Both the position numbers and the translations under genes were made by a program. DNA of 22,982 nucleotides from Chara braunii (taxonomy: Eukaryota; Streptophyta; Charophyceae; Charales; Characeae), in NCBI GenBank assembly GCA_003427395.1, contig BFEA01000978.1, forward strand, positions 36,929-59,910, in the 5' to 3' direction. The notes below the pieces were generated by a model. It was not told the DNA's origin. It worked only from the letters and a program-made list of their open reading frames with translations, and made no database searches. Below are positions 8,466-19,253 of this stretch, in pieces. The stretch's first letter is position 1, and each line of letters begins with the position of its first letter.

Positions 8466-9501
8466 TGTCGAGCACATCGGTCCCGCACGGGGACCCTCCC
8501 GGCCTCGTCACGCAGGATTTTACAGGATTTGTCGTGGAGAGCGTTTGCCGCTCCGGCCGAATGCGGCAGTCGTACCTCTCGCAAGCCCCTACGAAAGGAC
8601 AGAGTCACGCGAAGCACCTCTTACCTCCACCTGCGGGAGCCGTCACCATCCCTTAGGTGGGCGTATCCCCGCCGAGTTACTGAACCATTTGCGAAGGCTT
8701 TTTGTATGCAATCGCAGAAGTGGTCCAGCCGAGGGCGTTTCTCGTTCGCTATAGCATAGGGGTTACGAGCGGTCAAGGCCCAAAATCGAACCCACACACG
8801 AATCGACGTACTGGGGGGCTGAGGTCCCAACCGCGACTCGACGCCCGTCGACTAGGACGTATCTTACATATCACGCGTTACACCACAACACTCACACACA
8901 TGGAAGAACATAAAAAAAATAGCACAACAACACCACAACACAACAACTCTCTTAGTCCCTTCAGTATCTGACCCATAACCTTTTGCAGCGAGAGTTAGAT
9001 AGGTATCGCGCACTGGACTTAGCATAAAAAGTTGGGCGAGCGGAGGGCCTCCTCATATCAACCAGCCATGTGTGCACAAGCGAGCGCTCACACTAATGGG
9101 GTATTATGTAGTACCCATACTCATGCGGCCCTCGCTAAACTTGGGGGTCGCATTCGACACTCAAGTGTCGGCTGACACGCGCCTTGAGTGTTAATCTCTC
9201 GACGCTAGACAACCGCCATGTGCGGTTGAAGACTGTGCAGAGGGGTTGAGTAGACAGTTCCAAATTGTCGTGGCGGCCAAAGATCAGGGGGTTTGACTTT
9301 GACGGCTGCCACTGACTACAACGTTCAACCATACTAATTATTAAAAAAAAAAGCTAAAAAGGGACCTCCTTTTTCTCTCGATGCAGAACTTAATCAGTCA
9401 CTACGCACGGCCTCTATGAGTCGTGCGGGCACCAAAAATATGACACAAAAACTATGAGAAGGGAGACAATCACTCTCACAATCACGATGTGGCTTCCTTC
9501 A

Positions 9502-9523
9502 AATATATATATATATATATATA
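9502..9523. repeat. (AT)n microsatellite in LTR A
   Basis: About 11 AT units. The matching place in LTR B (about 18161-18172) has about 6, so it varies in length between the two LTRs. Confidence 0.9.
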
Positions 9524-10010
9524 ATAATACGCAAACCCAAGTCTGGACATCAATTCACAGAACATACCTGCAATCACATCAAAGATCCACATCAACAAAG
9601 CACACACTACACGGGGTCAACTTTAAACATTTTATGCACTCACACCTTTCGCTTTAGCCATACAAGTCTCACTTTTTGTGCAACTCTCAAAATAAAATAC
9701 TCAACATCTTTATTAAATAGCCATTTAATTAAAGTTCGGGAAAAAATACAACAAAACAAATCAAACCATAGAGCTAAAGCCTTTAGGTTGAGTAGCAAGA
9801 ATGGATTAGAGTTGAGCCGAAAACCGACCTATTATCTAAGGATAACACGAGGTGATCCTTGTAGATTCAGCTTGAAGATAGTCAAGCCTTGAATCAATCT
9901 GAATAAAGGTGATCTGCAATGCAGCACAGGCCATTACCCAAACCATGCTTGGGTGAATAAAAAATAATCCTACATTTTCAACTCACCTATGATCTTTATT
10001 TAAAAATGTA

Positions 10011-10235
10011 AAAAAATTTCGACAGCATATCCCCTAAACAAGATGGGTTGCCAGATTTGTCCTAGAAAAAAATAATCTAACTCTCCAAATTCTATAAATT
10101 TGGGTAGCGCTTCCCGTAAGAAAAGTGTATTTTCAGAATTTATACGAGCCAAAAAATGGCTAACTCTTTCAGATTTGTAGAAATTTCGGCAGCGCTTTCT
10201 GTAGGAACAGGAGACTGTCAAAATTTATACAAAGA
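10011..10235 (-). repeat. Three-unit GCAGCGC repeat in LTR A (~83-bp period)
   Basis: The phrase AAATTT(C/G)GGCAGCGCTTYCCGTAGGAA, followed by TTTATACGAGCC-like sequence, recurs at about 10014, 10095 and 10179 in diverged form. B (18660-18870) has the same three and C has three at wider spacing. The same three-fold pattern in diverged LTRs suggests it predates their split. Confidence 0.7.
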
Positions 10236-10622
10236 TGAAAACAAAAAAAGAATGCAAAAGTATACTTGGGACTAACTTTTGTCACTTATTTGATAATTAG
10301 GATTGAAGACAATTTACACGATCCCTTTCCAGAAGATGGCATTGTGAGCTATCGTCAATTCTAACTTCCAGTAAGGTAAGTCATATCTTTTATCCAAAGT
10401 TTTCCTCTTTCATCATCCATCTCATCTACCTATGGCTCCAGCATTTGACAAGCATCTATGTAGCTAACATATCGAAAAGACGCCCCAGAATGAGAGTCCA
10501 TAAGCATGCATAAACAAACATCTCTCACAATCGCACATAAGTTTGACCCAAGTAATTCGTTAGACCACTCAGTTCTTCTGCCTTTGTATGTCCCTCTTGC
10601 TTATGGCATACGATCAGATAAT

Positions 10623-11863
10623 GCCTTAACTTAAGGGTATGTCCAACCTGCCTAAGTAAACAAGTAAAGGTACTCAAAACTGGACTGCCCTAACTTAAGG
10701 GTATGTCCAACGCCATATCGACTCTAGTCATAAAACATATGACCAGACCGTCCTAACTTAAGGGTACGCCCGACTTCTGCTTAACTGACGACATGAAGCA
10801 TAAAACTAGACTGCCCTAACTTAAGGGTATGTCTAGTCAGCCTTAAACGAAGTTTATGTAGGGCATAGGATTAGACTGCCCCAACTTAGGGGTATGCCTA
10901 ACCTGCCTAAAACAAGTACGAACGACAAAAGGTTGGACCGTCCTAACTTAACGGTACGCCCAACCTACATCACATCAACGACAAAAGCATATCACTAGGC
11001 TGCCCTAACTTAATGGTACGCCTAGCTAGCGTAAACAGTGTTAGGTACATAAGACAATATGACCAGGCCGCCCTAACTTAAGGGTACGCCTGATCGGCCT
11101 GAACAACCACAAACGATGTATGGCTAAGACGCCTTAACTTAAGGGTACGCTTAGTCTCCGCAACGACAATATAAGAAAAAAACCATTGATATATTTGCAC
11201 AAACTTTATATTTTTATCTCTTGTTAGACAGATAATCATACATACCCAACATAGGGAGACATCCAATACTGCCTTGTGTTTAAAAAGGAAAATAAAAAAA
11301 GATTTATACCAACTCTCTGCTCCTTTATATTATTACGAGCATAAGACTGAACCGCCCTAACTCAAGGGTACGCTCAGCCTGCCCGAATTTCCTTCATTAT
11401 ATTCTTCACTCGCTTCTCTTCTCTTTTTGTTCTACCTGACTTACTGACTGGCTTTCCCAACTTAGGGCGCCCGGTCTGTCAGCTCATATAGATTCGAATA
11501 ATATATATCAAAATTATATACTTTTGGTTGACCTTTTTGTTCATGGCTTATGACTAAGCCGCCCCAACTTAGGGGTACGCTTAGTCTTATGCCTTTGTCA
11601 GCCTCAGAAAAAACACACACAGAATTGGGTCTACGCAACTAAGAATATCCTCAGTCCTGTTTTCAGCAACCCAAAAAGAAACATCAGGATTTTGAGTCCT
11701 CTCAACTTAGGGCGCTCATCCTCCTGTTCAAAAACCCCAAAAAGAAACAACTGACTGGACCGTCCAACTTAGGATAGGCCCAGCCCAAAAAAGATCATAC
11801 ATTCATCCCAGCAAACATAAATAAAACACAGCACTGAACCCACTAAACTTAGAGGGATCCAGT
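10623..11863 (-). repeat. Array of ~15 covarying hairpins in LTR A (plus-strand loop AACTTA)
   Basis: Each unit, read on the plus strand, is outer arm - YG - CCCT - AACTTA - AGGG - TAY - outer arm. Loops start near 10628, 10692, 10755, 10818, 10883, 10945, 11007, 11075, 11136, 11359, 11459, 11566, 11704, 11766 and 11846. Outer arms differ but remain complementary: ACTAGAC/GTCTAGT (10805-10837), GGTTGGAC/GCCCAACC (10931-10965), CTAGGC/GCCTAG (10995-11025), GACCAGGC/GCCTGATC (11061-11095), GACTAAGC/GCTTAGTC (11552-11586, perfect). The inner stem also covaries: CCCC/GGGG at 10879-10892 and 11562-11575, TCC/GGA at 11763-11774. The first and the last few units are degenerate. Unit spacing is about 60-70 bp in the first nine, then irregular. 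Confidence 0.85.
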
Positions 11864-12204
11864 CTTGGGTTGATCCGGTCAAACGCATGCAAAACACCTT
11901 TCTCCCACCTTCCCCGCAATTCCTTTGTCTTAATTCACTCAATATATCCCAATTCTTATATATACTTGTTTATTTAACCTTTCACAAAGCATGTTCTGAC
12001 ATACATAATAAAATAAAAAGTAATAACCCGTCATAGTTATATTCAGATACCCAAAGGAATAATAGTTAGGGGAAAGGATAAACGCGTTAGACGAACTTAT
12101 ACCTGAAGTCCCCTGCCTCCAGAACCACGCCTGGGCTCCGGCAGAGCTCCCGCAATCGGTGGGTGGACCTCCCATAAGGTCTTGCAGCGGTCCTACGGGT
12201 TGCA

Positions 12205-12228
12205 ATCCCGCCTGCCGCCTTCCTCTCG
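12205..12228 (-). other. Polypurine tract next to LTR A
   Basis: The minus strand reads GAGAGGAAGGCGGCAGGCGG then GAT, directly before the LTR start TGCAACCC. It is strongly purine-rich with a few C interruptions, in the position expected for the plus-strand primer of a minus-strand element. Confidence 0.5.
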
Positions 12229-13824
12229 TAACCTCAGACTAGACAGAGAGTAAGAAAGATAAAAGGAGATAGGTTAGACTCTCGAGATCCGAGAGGGGGA
12301 CAAACTCAACTCCCAGGAGAGGGCCTTGTTATCTTCAGTCTCCTGAGGGCTCCGCAATGGTAGCCAAAACACATCAACCGCTCGGTTAAACTGAAATCAA
12401 ATGGCCAATCGTTGACTTCGTTGACGATCCACCAGGTCGTTGTAGCTACCTCCTTGTCATGCCCAACCCTCCTTCTAGGTCACCGCGCTCCTATCTCCGA
12501 TCAAACTATCGTTACATGGGTGCGGATCCAGCCGTACACAGTAATAATGTACCGCAAACGCAGCCTACCGCAACAATTACAACAAGGGTAACTTAGCAAG
12601 CACGACAGTATTTGCGACACCAATTTGCACAGTGCCCTCAACAGCCATGCACTGTCCCAAGATACCGCAACCATGTTCATTAGTGTAATGCAGTACTTCA
12701 GCGGCCACGCTCAGTCTCTCACGACTCACTGCCCGTACTCTCTCGATCACTTGCTAAGACCCTTATCACTCGACCACCTCAATCGCGAGCTCATCACACC
12801 ATTAACATAATCCCCTTATTGTAATAGTCTACAGCAGCCTTCGCAGCAGCGACTTCGGAGTATGCCACAACAATTTGCCTCAGGCACGACAGCAACTATC
12901 CGAAACGGTACCATTTCAAGGAAGGCAAGCTACAGTCAACTGAAAGATGCACGTCTCACCAGGCTGTAGTGCCAACAGCCCCAGTCAAACACAAGGTGAG
13001 AACGTTAGTGCTCAGCAAGAAGAACAAGCAGTGGAGCACGATATCAATGGTCTCGTCGGCTTGTGCCAGTTGTACAGTTGTCACTAATGCCCTTGTCAAT
13101 GTAAACCCACTGTGGACGCCGCAGCCTCGCACCCTCAGTTGCAGTATGGCCATGTAAGTTTTTCTCCCCTCTCTACGCTTTGTTCTTCTTCCTGACTTCT
13201 GTTGCCTCTTCTCTCCAATATAACGCCTTGTATATATATATATCTGGTCGTCTGCTCAGCCAGGTTCAGTCAAGCCGAGGGGAGCCAGACCAAAGGGAAG
13301 CCCGAACCACAACGAGCTGCAGCACTGACAACGACTACTTCAACGTGCAGGCCCCCTACTCGTCTTCGGTGTCATATCTTGATCCCTTAATCTCTCTGAT
13401 AAAAGTATGACACTTTAACCTCTGATGCTAAGCCCAATTTTGGGTTTGGCTCTGACAGACGCCTACATAAACGGACACCGCGTGACTCGCGGACTACTGA
13501 AATGTTTTCAAATTTCACGTAATTGTCGATGCCGTCCTCCTCACGTATGCATAAGTCATAAGCAAGCACTCCAATCAACGAGACATAATCTTTTTAATTA
13601 TAACTTCATCAGAAGTAAAACAAAATTGGGCCGGCAGCTACGTCGACTTTCACAATCATCAACCAACAAAAAAAAAAAAAAAGATCACGCGTGCCTTATA
13701 TCCGCGCGCCCATGCACTGTGTACTCTCGTCAACCATTCAGCCTAACGTAAACCACATCCGAGACTCGTACAATGTACTCACATTCCGAACAAAACTTAT
13801 TTTTTGTCACTTGCAAAAACCAGG

Positions 13825-13850
13825 GCGGATACCCTTGTAAGGGTATTCGC
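13825..13850. repeat. 12-bp hairpin related to the 4553-4580 hairpin
   Basis: Arm GCGGATACCCTT pairs with AAGGGTATTCGC around GT, with one wobble. The core ATACCCTTGT and a following TGACA are shared with 4553-4580, while the outer base pairs differ between the copies. Confidence 0.7.
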
Positions 13851-14029
13851 GCTGACAGTTTACCGAACCTTATTAAGCGACGTTCCCGTCGCTTCGAATA
13901 ATCAAAAGCTATCAAAACATTCATAACTCCAACTGCTGACGAGAAAATATCCAATCCGATCGGCCAACTTTACTCCGTAGGATTTTATCAAATGATCCTC
14001 AGTCACGACTAATCACTGTCAGGTTTTTA

Positions 14030-14558
14030 CCTGGGTCTCCTTTGACCAGGCCTTGGACACCAGAATACTTGATCCGTACTACAGTGTTAAGTTTGCTCCT
14101 AGTAGCCATTGATAGTCCTCTCCCTTTGTCCTAGACATCAGCTGGCTCATCATTGGGTCTCCTGTTTCTCACAAAATGTCCACAAAAATATACAACTTTT
14201 ATCACTGATCCCTCCTAAAGTCTAGAACAGGAGGGTCAAGTCTCCATCTTGGCCCACCATAGTCTGGTTGATCGAGCTAGATCTACGGCCCGCTGCGTTG
14301 TTATATTAGCGGCAGTACCCTCGTTGGTTGCACAACGATAGGCAGCTCTTCCTGATAAACACTTTATCAGGACTCCCAAAAAAATACGACAGACTCTCGA
14401 CTCCTATCCCTCCGCCACCCCGCGGGAATAAAACTATCTGAGGCGTCCACACCCCTCAAGCCTTACCCTTTGGTGAGACGTGGGCCCGCTGCCAGGTTAC
14501 GCCGGTCAGTAGCCAACACTAGGGGTTGAGCCCTAGTGATGCTATATTAACCCCTAGT
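14030..14558. repeat. Hairpin cluster in the element interior
   Basis: 14030-14050: CCTGGGTC/GACCAGG with a one-base bulge. 14206-14238: TGA(T)CCCTCCT/AGGAGGGTCA. 14350-14372: TCCTGATAAA/TTTATCAGGA, perfect 10 bp around CAC. 14517-14538: CACTAGGG/CCCTAGTG around GTTGAG; its 5' arm can instead pair as ACTAGGGGTT with AACCCCTAGT at 14549-14558. Confidence 0.7.
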
Positions 14559-14944
14559 TGGGTCTCATATATGTCTTAAGATTGGCATCATAGTGACTGG
14601 ACGGTGTGTCGCAATAATCCCAAGCCTACTGCGGGACTACGCAGAGGTCTGTCTTTCTCAAAGGCATTTGTCAGTTCTTTATGGGACAACATAGAGCGCA
14701 CTGCATCCTTTCCAAAATCCACAAAAATTCACCGCCAGATTCACAGGGTCCTGGCCTCCCACTTGATTAGAGTAAGGCATACCACACATCTTAAAGACAT
14801 CTCTCGAAATTTCACAAATTTGCGACCTTTCAAAATTTTGCAAATAAATAATAATTTCTCTTGGTCTTTCTCGTCATACTTTATTATCCAAACTATTTTT
14901 CATGCCATTTCAAATCATTTAACCACCTTCCACCTTTGAAGGGG

Positions 14945-15043
14945 AATCACTCATAAAATCTCACAACCGCGTCCCACATGGAGGGAAGTCAACCATAAAA
15001 ATCTCACAATTTCCTCCCACATGGAGGGAAGTCAACTATAAAA
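14945..15043. repeat. 43-bp tandem repeat, ~2.5 copies
   Basis: TCCCACATGGAGGGAAGTCA with following ACYATAAAA occurs at 14972 and 15015. A half copy (CACTCATAAAATCTCACAA) precedes at about 14949. Confidence 0.85.
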
Positions 15044-15117
15044 CACTCATTACTGAGAGACTAACTTGTGGGTCCTCATCTTAACTCAACAATTAACATT
15101 CGACATGGACAAGCATT

Positions 15118-15236
15118 TGAGTCTTAGAAGACTCATAGATCCCTTAGGATTCTCACACTTTTTTACCAAACGAATTGCACTCCCCTTTCTTATACTCGAG
15201 CCTATTCTCTGCCCGTAGGCAGATTGCGCGAGTATA
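15118..15236. repeat. Two further hairpins, one nested
   Basis: 15118-15135: TGAGTCTT/AAGACTCA around AG. 15191-15236: outer arms TATACTCG/CGAGTATA enclose a second perfect hairpin, TCTGCC/GGCAGA with loop CGTA, at 15208-15223. Confidence 0.7.
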
Positions 15237-15581
15237 CAGAAGAGTAGACAGTTTACACATTTCACATTCACAAAACGTATGAGATGCATCCTATACGCCT
15301 CTCACACAAAAAATCATCATACATCAGGATAAATCAACACACGTGAGAGTGATAGTGATCGACAGACCAACCAGTAGTCTCAGGCCTTTATTACCTATAA
15401 AGCCTCAAAGCCACACACGTACTCAGAGTTTAACAACCTCAACTCAAAACATAAACTGGGTTATCCCTACCTCATAGTAAGTCTGTCTTATCAAATCCTT
15501 ACCGGACCCTATTGCTAAATTCTCATTCGCTCTTTAAAACTTATGTGTTCCAATGGTTCTGATCATTCAATAATAACAATA

Positions 15582-15583
15582 AT

Positions 15584-15655
<72 letters not shown>
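15582..15655. repeat. (TA)n microsatellite
   Basis: About 74 bp of TA repeats with two AAA-containing interruptions. Confidence 0.97.
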
Positions 15656-15658
<3 letters not shown>

Positions 15659-17157
15659 AATGCTATCTATCGTAATGGAGAAAGAATAATTATGATAAAT
15701 AATAATGATGTAATGATCAAGTTAATTTTTCCAACCATGAAAACTTTCAAATGCAACAAGAAAAGAAGTATTATATTATACTTCCTGAAGCTTTGACAGA
15801 AATATATTGTGTCGAGGGGCAGTGTAATCCTTTCTCAAAGGGATAACATCTTATTCATGAGCCTCGCTCAAGGATCAAACCTCACTGCATCTCCCTCTGA
15901 TTCCAGCACTTGCACCTTGCATACCCTTGCCAATAAAGTAGACAACCTCACCATACATACTCCGGGATGATCTGTCTCTTCCCATGCAGATGAACCCACT
16001 TGACACAAAAGTAGTTGGGGATTCACCCCCTACCTCTCTGTGGCAGGCAGTAGCCACCTCCCTCAAAGACCATTATCTGACACAGTTCAAACACTTTCCT
16101 CCTATTCGGTAGTAATGTAGTCATTTTACCACAAAATATTAAATGACAACACCCCACTATGGACCAGGAACATAGTTCCGGCGTGAGTCTCACTACTACC
16201 TACAAGACAAGATTATAACTTCTTCAAAGTCATATCTCAGGGAACAATAACATACGGTTGCAACTTTCTTAGGGTAGATTTCACACATTGTCTATTTTCT
16301 TGCGAAATGCACTTTCCCAAGAAACCGGCCACTCCATTCACCTTTGAATCCGCATCGGATGTGGATTCTATGTAACATTTCTGACCCCTTTTAAAAGATC
16401 AACCCATGCATATAGATTCAAAAATAAAATAACTATGAATGAATAATTCATATAAACACAGATCCAAAAAGTTATACATAGGTAGAATAAAATTAGACAG
16501 ATGGCTCATGCAGCTAGTCATAGATGAATAAGGTTCACATAAATAACATCAAGTACATATGAGTTTGACATTTAAATATATGCTTACTTAAAATATATAT
16601 ATTTTTTTTATGCAGATGGATGAATTTCATAGATAGACTGAAAAGTATAATCTCAAAATGATAAACTCAAATACTTAAATAGATAGAATGTTTTATGATT
16701 TTTTCTCACGAGAGTTCTTAGGTACAAAGAAATACCTCTTCGTCCCCCAAGTCATTTTCTATCGCTCGTTCACTGAGATACTTCCATGATAACTTAGGCA
16801 GCTTAACGATTATGTTAAAGTTCCAAAAATCCTTGCTTGGGTAATTGAATGTGCAGAGTCGCCTGAAATACGAACGATGATCAGTCTATGACATTAAATC
16901 CACAGAGCATCGTCTGTATTACTCTATGGTACCTTGATCCGCAAATGTATAAACTACAGTTGCCGCTACTAAGGGTCAAGGCACACAGACGTCCCTACGT
17001 CGCACTGCCTTTCAATAGTGTAATGCCATCAGAACCATCAACACACTACTCATCATTCTCTTACCTAATGTTATTAACAAAATTTGTCGTTTTGCCTGGA
17101 TCATCAGCCTGCACTTAACCTGGGTTCATTCTCTTAAGGACCCCGGTAGGCAGCCGA

Positions 17158-17176
17158 GATCCCGCCAACGGCACCA
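17158..17176 (-). other. Primer binding site, tRNA-Asp type
   Basis: Two bases inside LTR B the minus strand reads TGGTGCCGTTGGCGGGATC. The complement of the plant tRNA-Asp(GUC) 3' end with CCA is TGGCGCCGTTGCCGGGGATC, so only two substitutions and one missing G separate them. Reverse transcription would start here. tRNA-Asp priming is known in plant Ty3/gypsy elements such as Athila. It fixes the element on the minus strand with B as 5' LTR. Confidence 0.75.
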
Positions 17177-17264
17177 CCTGTCGAGCACATCGGTTCTGCA
17201 CGGGGACCCTCCCGGCCGTGTCACGAAGGATTTTGCAGGACTTGTCGTGGAGAGCGTTTGCCGC

Positions 17265-17370
17265 CGAGCTACCGAACCACTTGCGAAGGCTTTTCGTATG
17301 CAATCGCTTAGGTGAGCGTATCCCCGTCGAGCTACTGAACCCCTTGCGAAGACTTTTCGTATGCAATCGC
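17265..17370. repeat. 63-bp duplication private to LTR B
   Basis: CGAGCTACYGAACC...TTGCGAAG(G/A)CTTTTCGTATGCAATCGC occurs at 17265-17307 and 17328-17370. A has one copy (near 8672-8714). It spans the TATA-equivalent position, so B has two copies of that segment while the A region around 8556-8650 is missing. Confidence 0.75.
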
Positions 17371-18659
17371 AGAGGTGGCCCAGCCGAGGGCGTTTCTCGT
17401 TCGCTGTAGCATAGGGGTTACGCGCGGTCAACGACCAAAATTGAACCCTCACACGAATCGACGCACAGGGGGGCTGAGGTCCCAACCACGACTCGACGCC
17501 AGTCGACTAGGACGTATCTTACATACTATGTGTTACACCACAACACTCACACACATGGAATGACATAAAACAAATAACACAACAACATCACAACACAACA
17601 ACTCCCCTAGTCCTTTCAATATCAGACCCATAACCTTTTGCAGCGAGAGTCAGATAGGTATCGCGCGCTGGGCTTAGCATAAAAAGATGGGCAAGCGCAT
17701 GGCCTCCTCATATCAACCAGTCATGCGTGCACAAGCGAGCGCTCGCACTGATGGGGTACTTATGTGGCCCTCGTTAATCTCAGGGGTCGCATTCGACACT
17801 CAAGTGTCGGCTGACACACGCCTTGAGGGTTAATCTCTCAACGCTAAACAACTGCCATGCGCGGTTGAACACCATACCTTCTTCTGCGCCCTGTGCGGAG
17901 GGGTTGAGTAGACAGCTCTAAGCTGTCGTGGCGGCCAAAGATTAGGGGGTTTGACTTTGACGGCTGCCACGGACTACAACGTCCAACCATACTAATTCTA
18001 AGAAGCAAAAGTTAAAAAGGGACCTCCCTTTTCTCTCGATGCAGAACTTAATCAGTCACTACGCACGACCTCAATGAGTCGTGCGGGAACTAGAAACATG
18101 ACATAAAAACTATGAGAAGGGAGACGATCACTCTCACAATCACGATATGGCTTCCTTCAAAGATATATATATAATCATACGCAAACCCAAGTCCGGACTT
18201 CAATTTACATAACATACCTGCAATCACATCAAAGATTCACATCAACAAAGCGACACTACACGAGGTCAACTTTAACCATTCTCTGCACTCACACCTCTCG
18301 CTCTAGCCATACAAGTCTCACTCTTTGTGCAACTCTCAAAATAACATACTCAGTATCTTTACTAAATGATCATTCAATTAAAGTCCGGGTAAAAACACAA
18401 CAAAACAAATCAAACCATAGGGTTAAAGCTTTTAGGTTGAGTAGCAAGAGTGGATTAGAGTTGAGTCGGAAACCGACCTGCTATCTAAGGATAACAGAAG
18501 GTGATCCTTGTAGGATCAGCTTGAAGATAGTCAAGCCTTGAATCAATCTAAATAAAGGTGACCTGTAATGCAACACAGGCCAGTACCCAAGCCATGCTTG
18601 GGTGATTAAGAAATAATCCTACATTCTTAACCAACTTCCGATGTTTATTTAAAAATGTA

Positions 18660-18870
18660 AGAAATTTCGGCAGCATATCCCCTAAACAGGATGGGTTGCC
18701 AGATTTGTTAAACTCTCCATATTTTACAAAATTTTGGCAGCGCTTTCCGTAGGAAAAGTGCCTTTTCTGAATTTATACGAGCCCAAAAATGAGTAACTCT
18801 TTAAGATTTTTAGAAATTTCAGCAGCGCTTCCCATAGGAACAGGAGGATATTAAGATTTATACAAAGCTG
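18660..18870 (-). repeat. Three-unit GCAGCGC repeat in LTR B
   Basis: Counterpart of 10011-10235, with GGCAGC-like cores near 18668, 18736 and 18822. Confidence 0.7.
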
Positions 18871-19253
18871 AAAACAGAAAGACAATGCAAAATTATACTT
18901 GGGACTAACTTTTGATACGTGTTTGATAGTTAGGATTGAAGACAGTTTACACAATTCCTTTCCAGAAGATGGCATCGTGAGCTAGCGTCAATTCTAACCT
19001 TCAGTAAGGTCAGTCCTATCTTTTATCCCAAGCTTCCCCTTTCATCATCCATCTTATCTACCTGGGGCTCCTGCACTTGGCGAGCATCTGAGCAGCAAAC
19101 CTATCGAAAAGACGCCCCAGAGTGAGAGCCCACAAGCATGCATAAACAAACATCTCTCACAATCCCACATAAGTTTGACCCAAGTAATTCGTTAAATCAC
19201 TCAGTTCTTCTCTCTTTGTCTGTCCCTTTTGCTTATGGCATACGATCAAACAA

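Larger units (their letters stand above)
8466..12204 (-). mobile_element. LTR A (3' LTR), ~3.74 kb
   Basis: On the minus strand it begins TGCAACCCGTAGG at 12204 and ends GTGCTCGACA at 8466. The start is shared with LTR D and the end with B and D. In plus-strand order it holds the conserved ~400-bp LTR 3' end (8466-8880), a tract with poly-A-like and CA-rich phrases, a block around 9000-9340 (TCGACACTCAAGTGTCGGCTGACA), an AT microsatellite, a 3-unit GCAGCGC repeat, the hairpin array (10623-11863) and a ~340-bp end block. The short open frames, including 8702-8971, merely recur with the repeat and lack domains. Confidence 0.65.
12205..17178 (-). other. Interior of the LTR element, ~5 kb, non-coding
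   Basis: No open frame above about 120 codons, and none with a recognisable gag, protease, reverse transcriptase, RNase H or integrase motif on the minus strand (or either strand). Besides the repeats and hairpins listed separately, 12229-13820 is mixed sequence with weak CAAC/CACTG-rich phrases, 15660-17100 is AT-rich, and poly-A runs occur at 13668-13682. Some of it could be later insertions I cannot delimit. Confidence 0.5.

Noticed and set aside
8466-8880. Helitron or CACTA transposon terminus
   Set aside because: No TC...CTRR or CACTA ends were seen. The TG...CA termini, primer site and polypurine tract fit an LTR element better.
10623-11160. CCCTAA strings as telomeric repeat remnants
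   Set aside because: They occur once per hairpin as CCCTAACTTA and are not head-to-tail TTTAGGG/CCCTAAA repeats; the surrounding pairing explains them better.
10623-11160. CRISPR-like array (regular spacing, palindromic repeats)
   Set aside because: Spacers are not unique equal-length inserts, repeats are imperfect with varying stems, there are no cas genes, and the context is an LTR in plant-like nuclear DNA.
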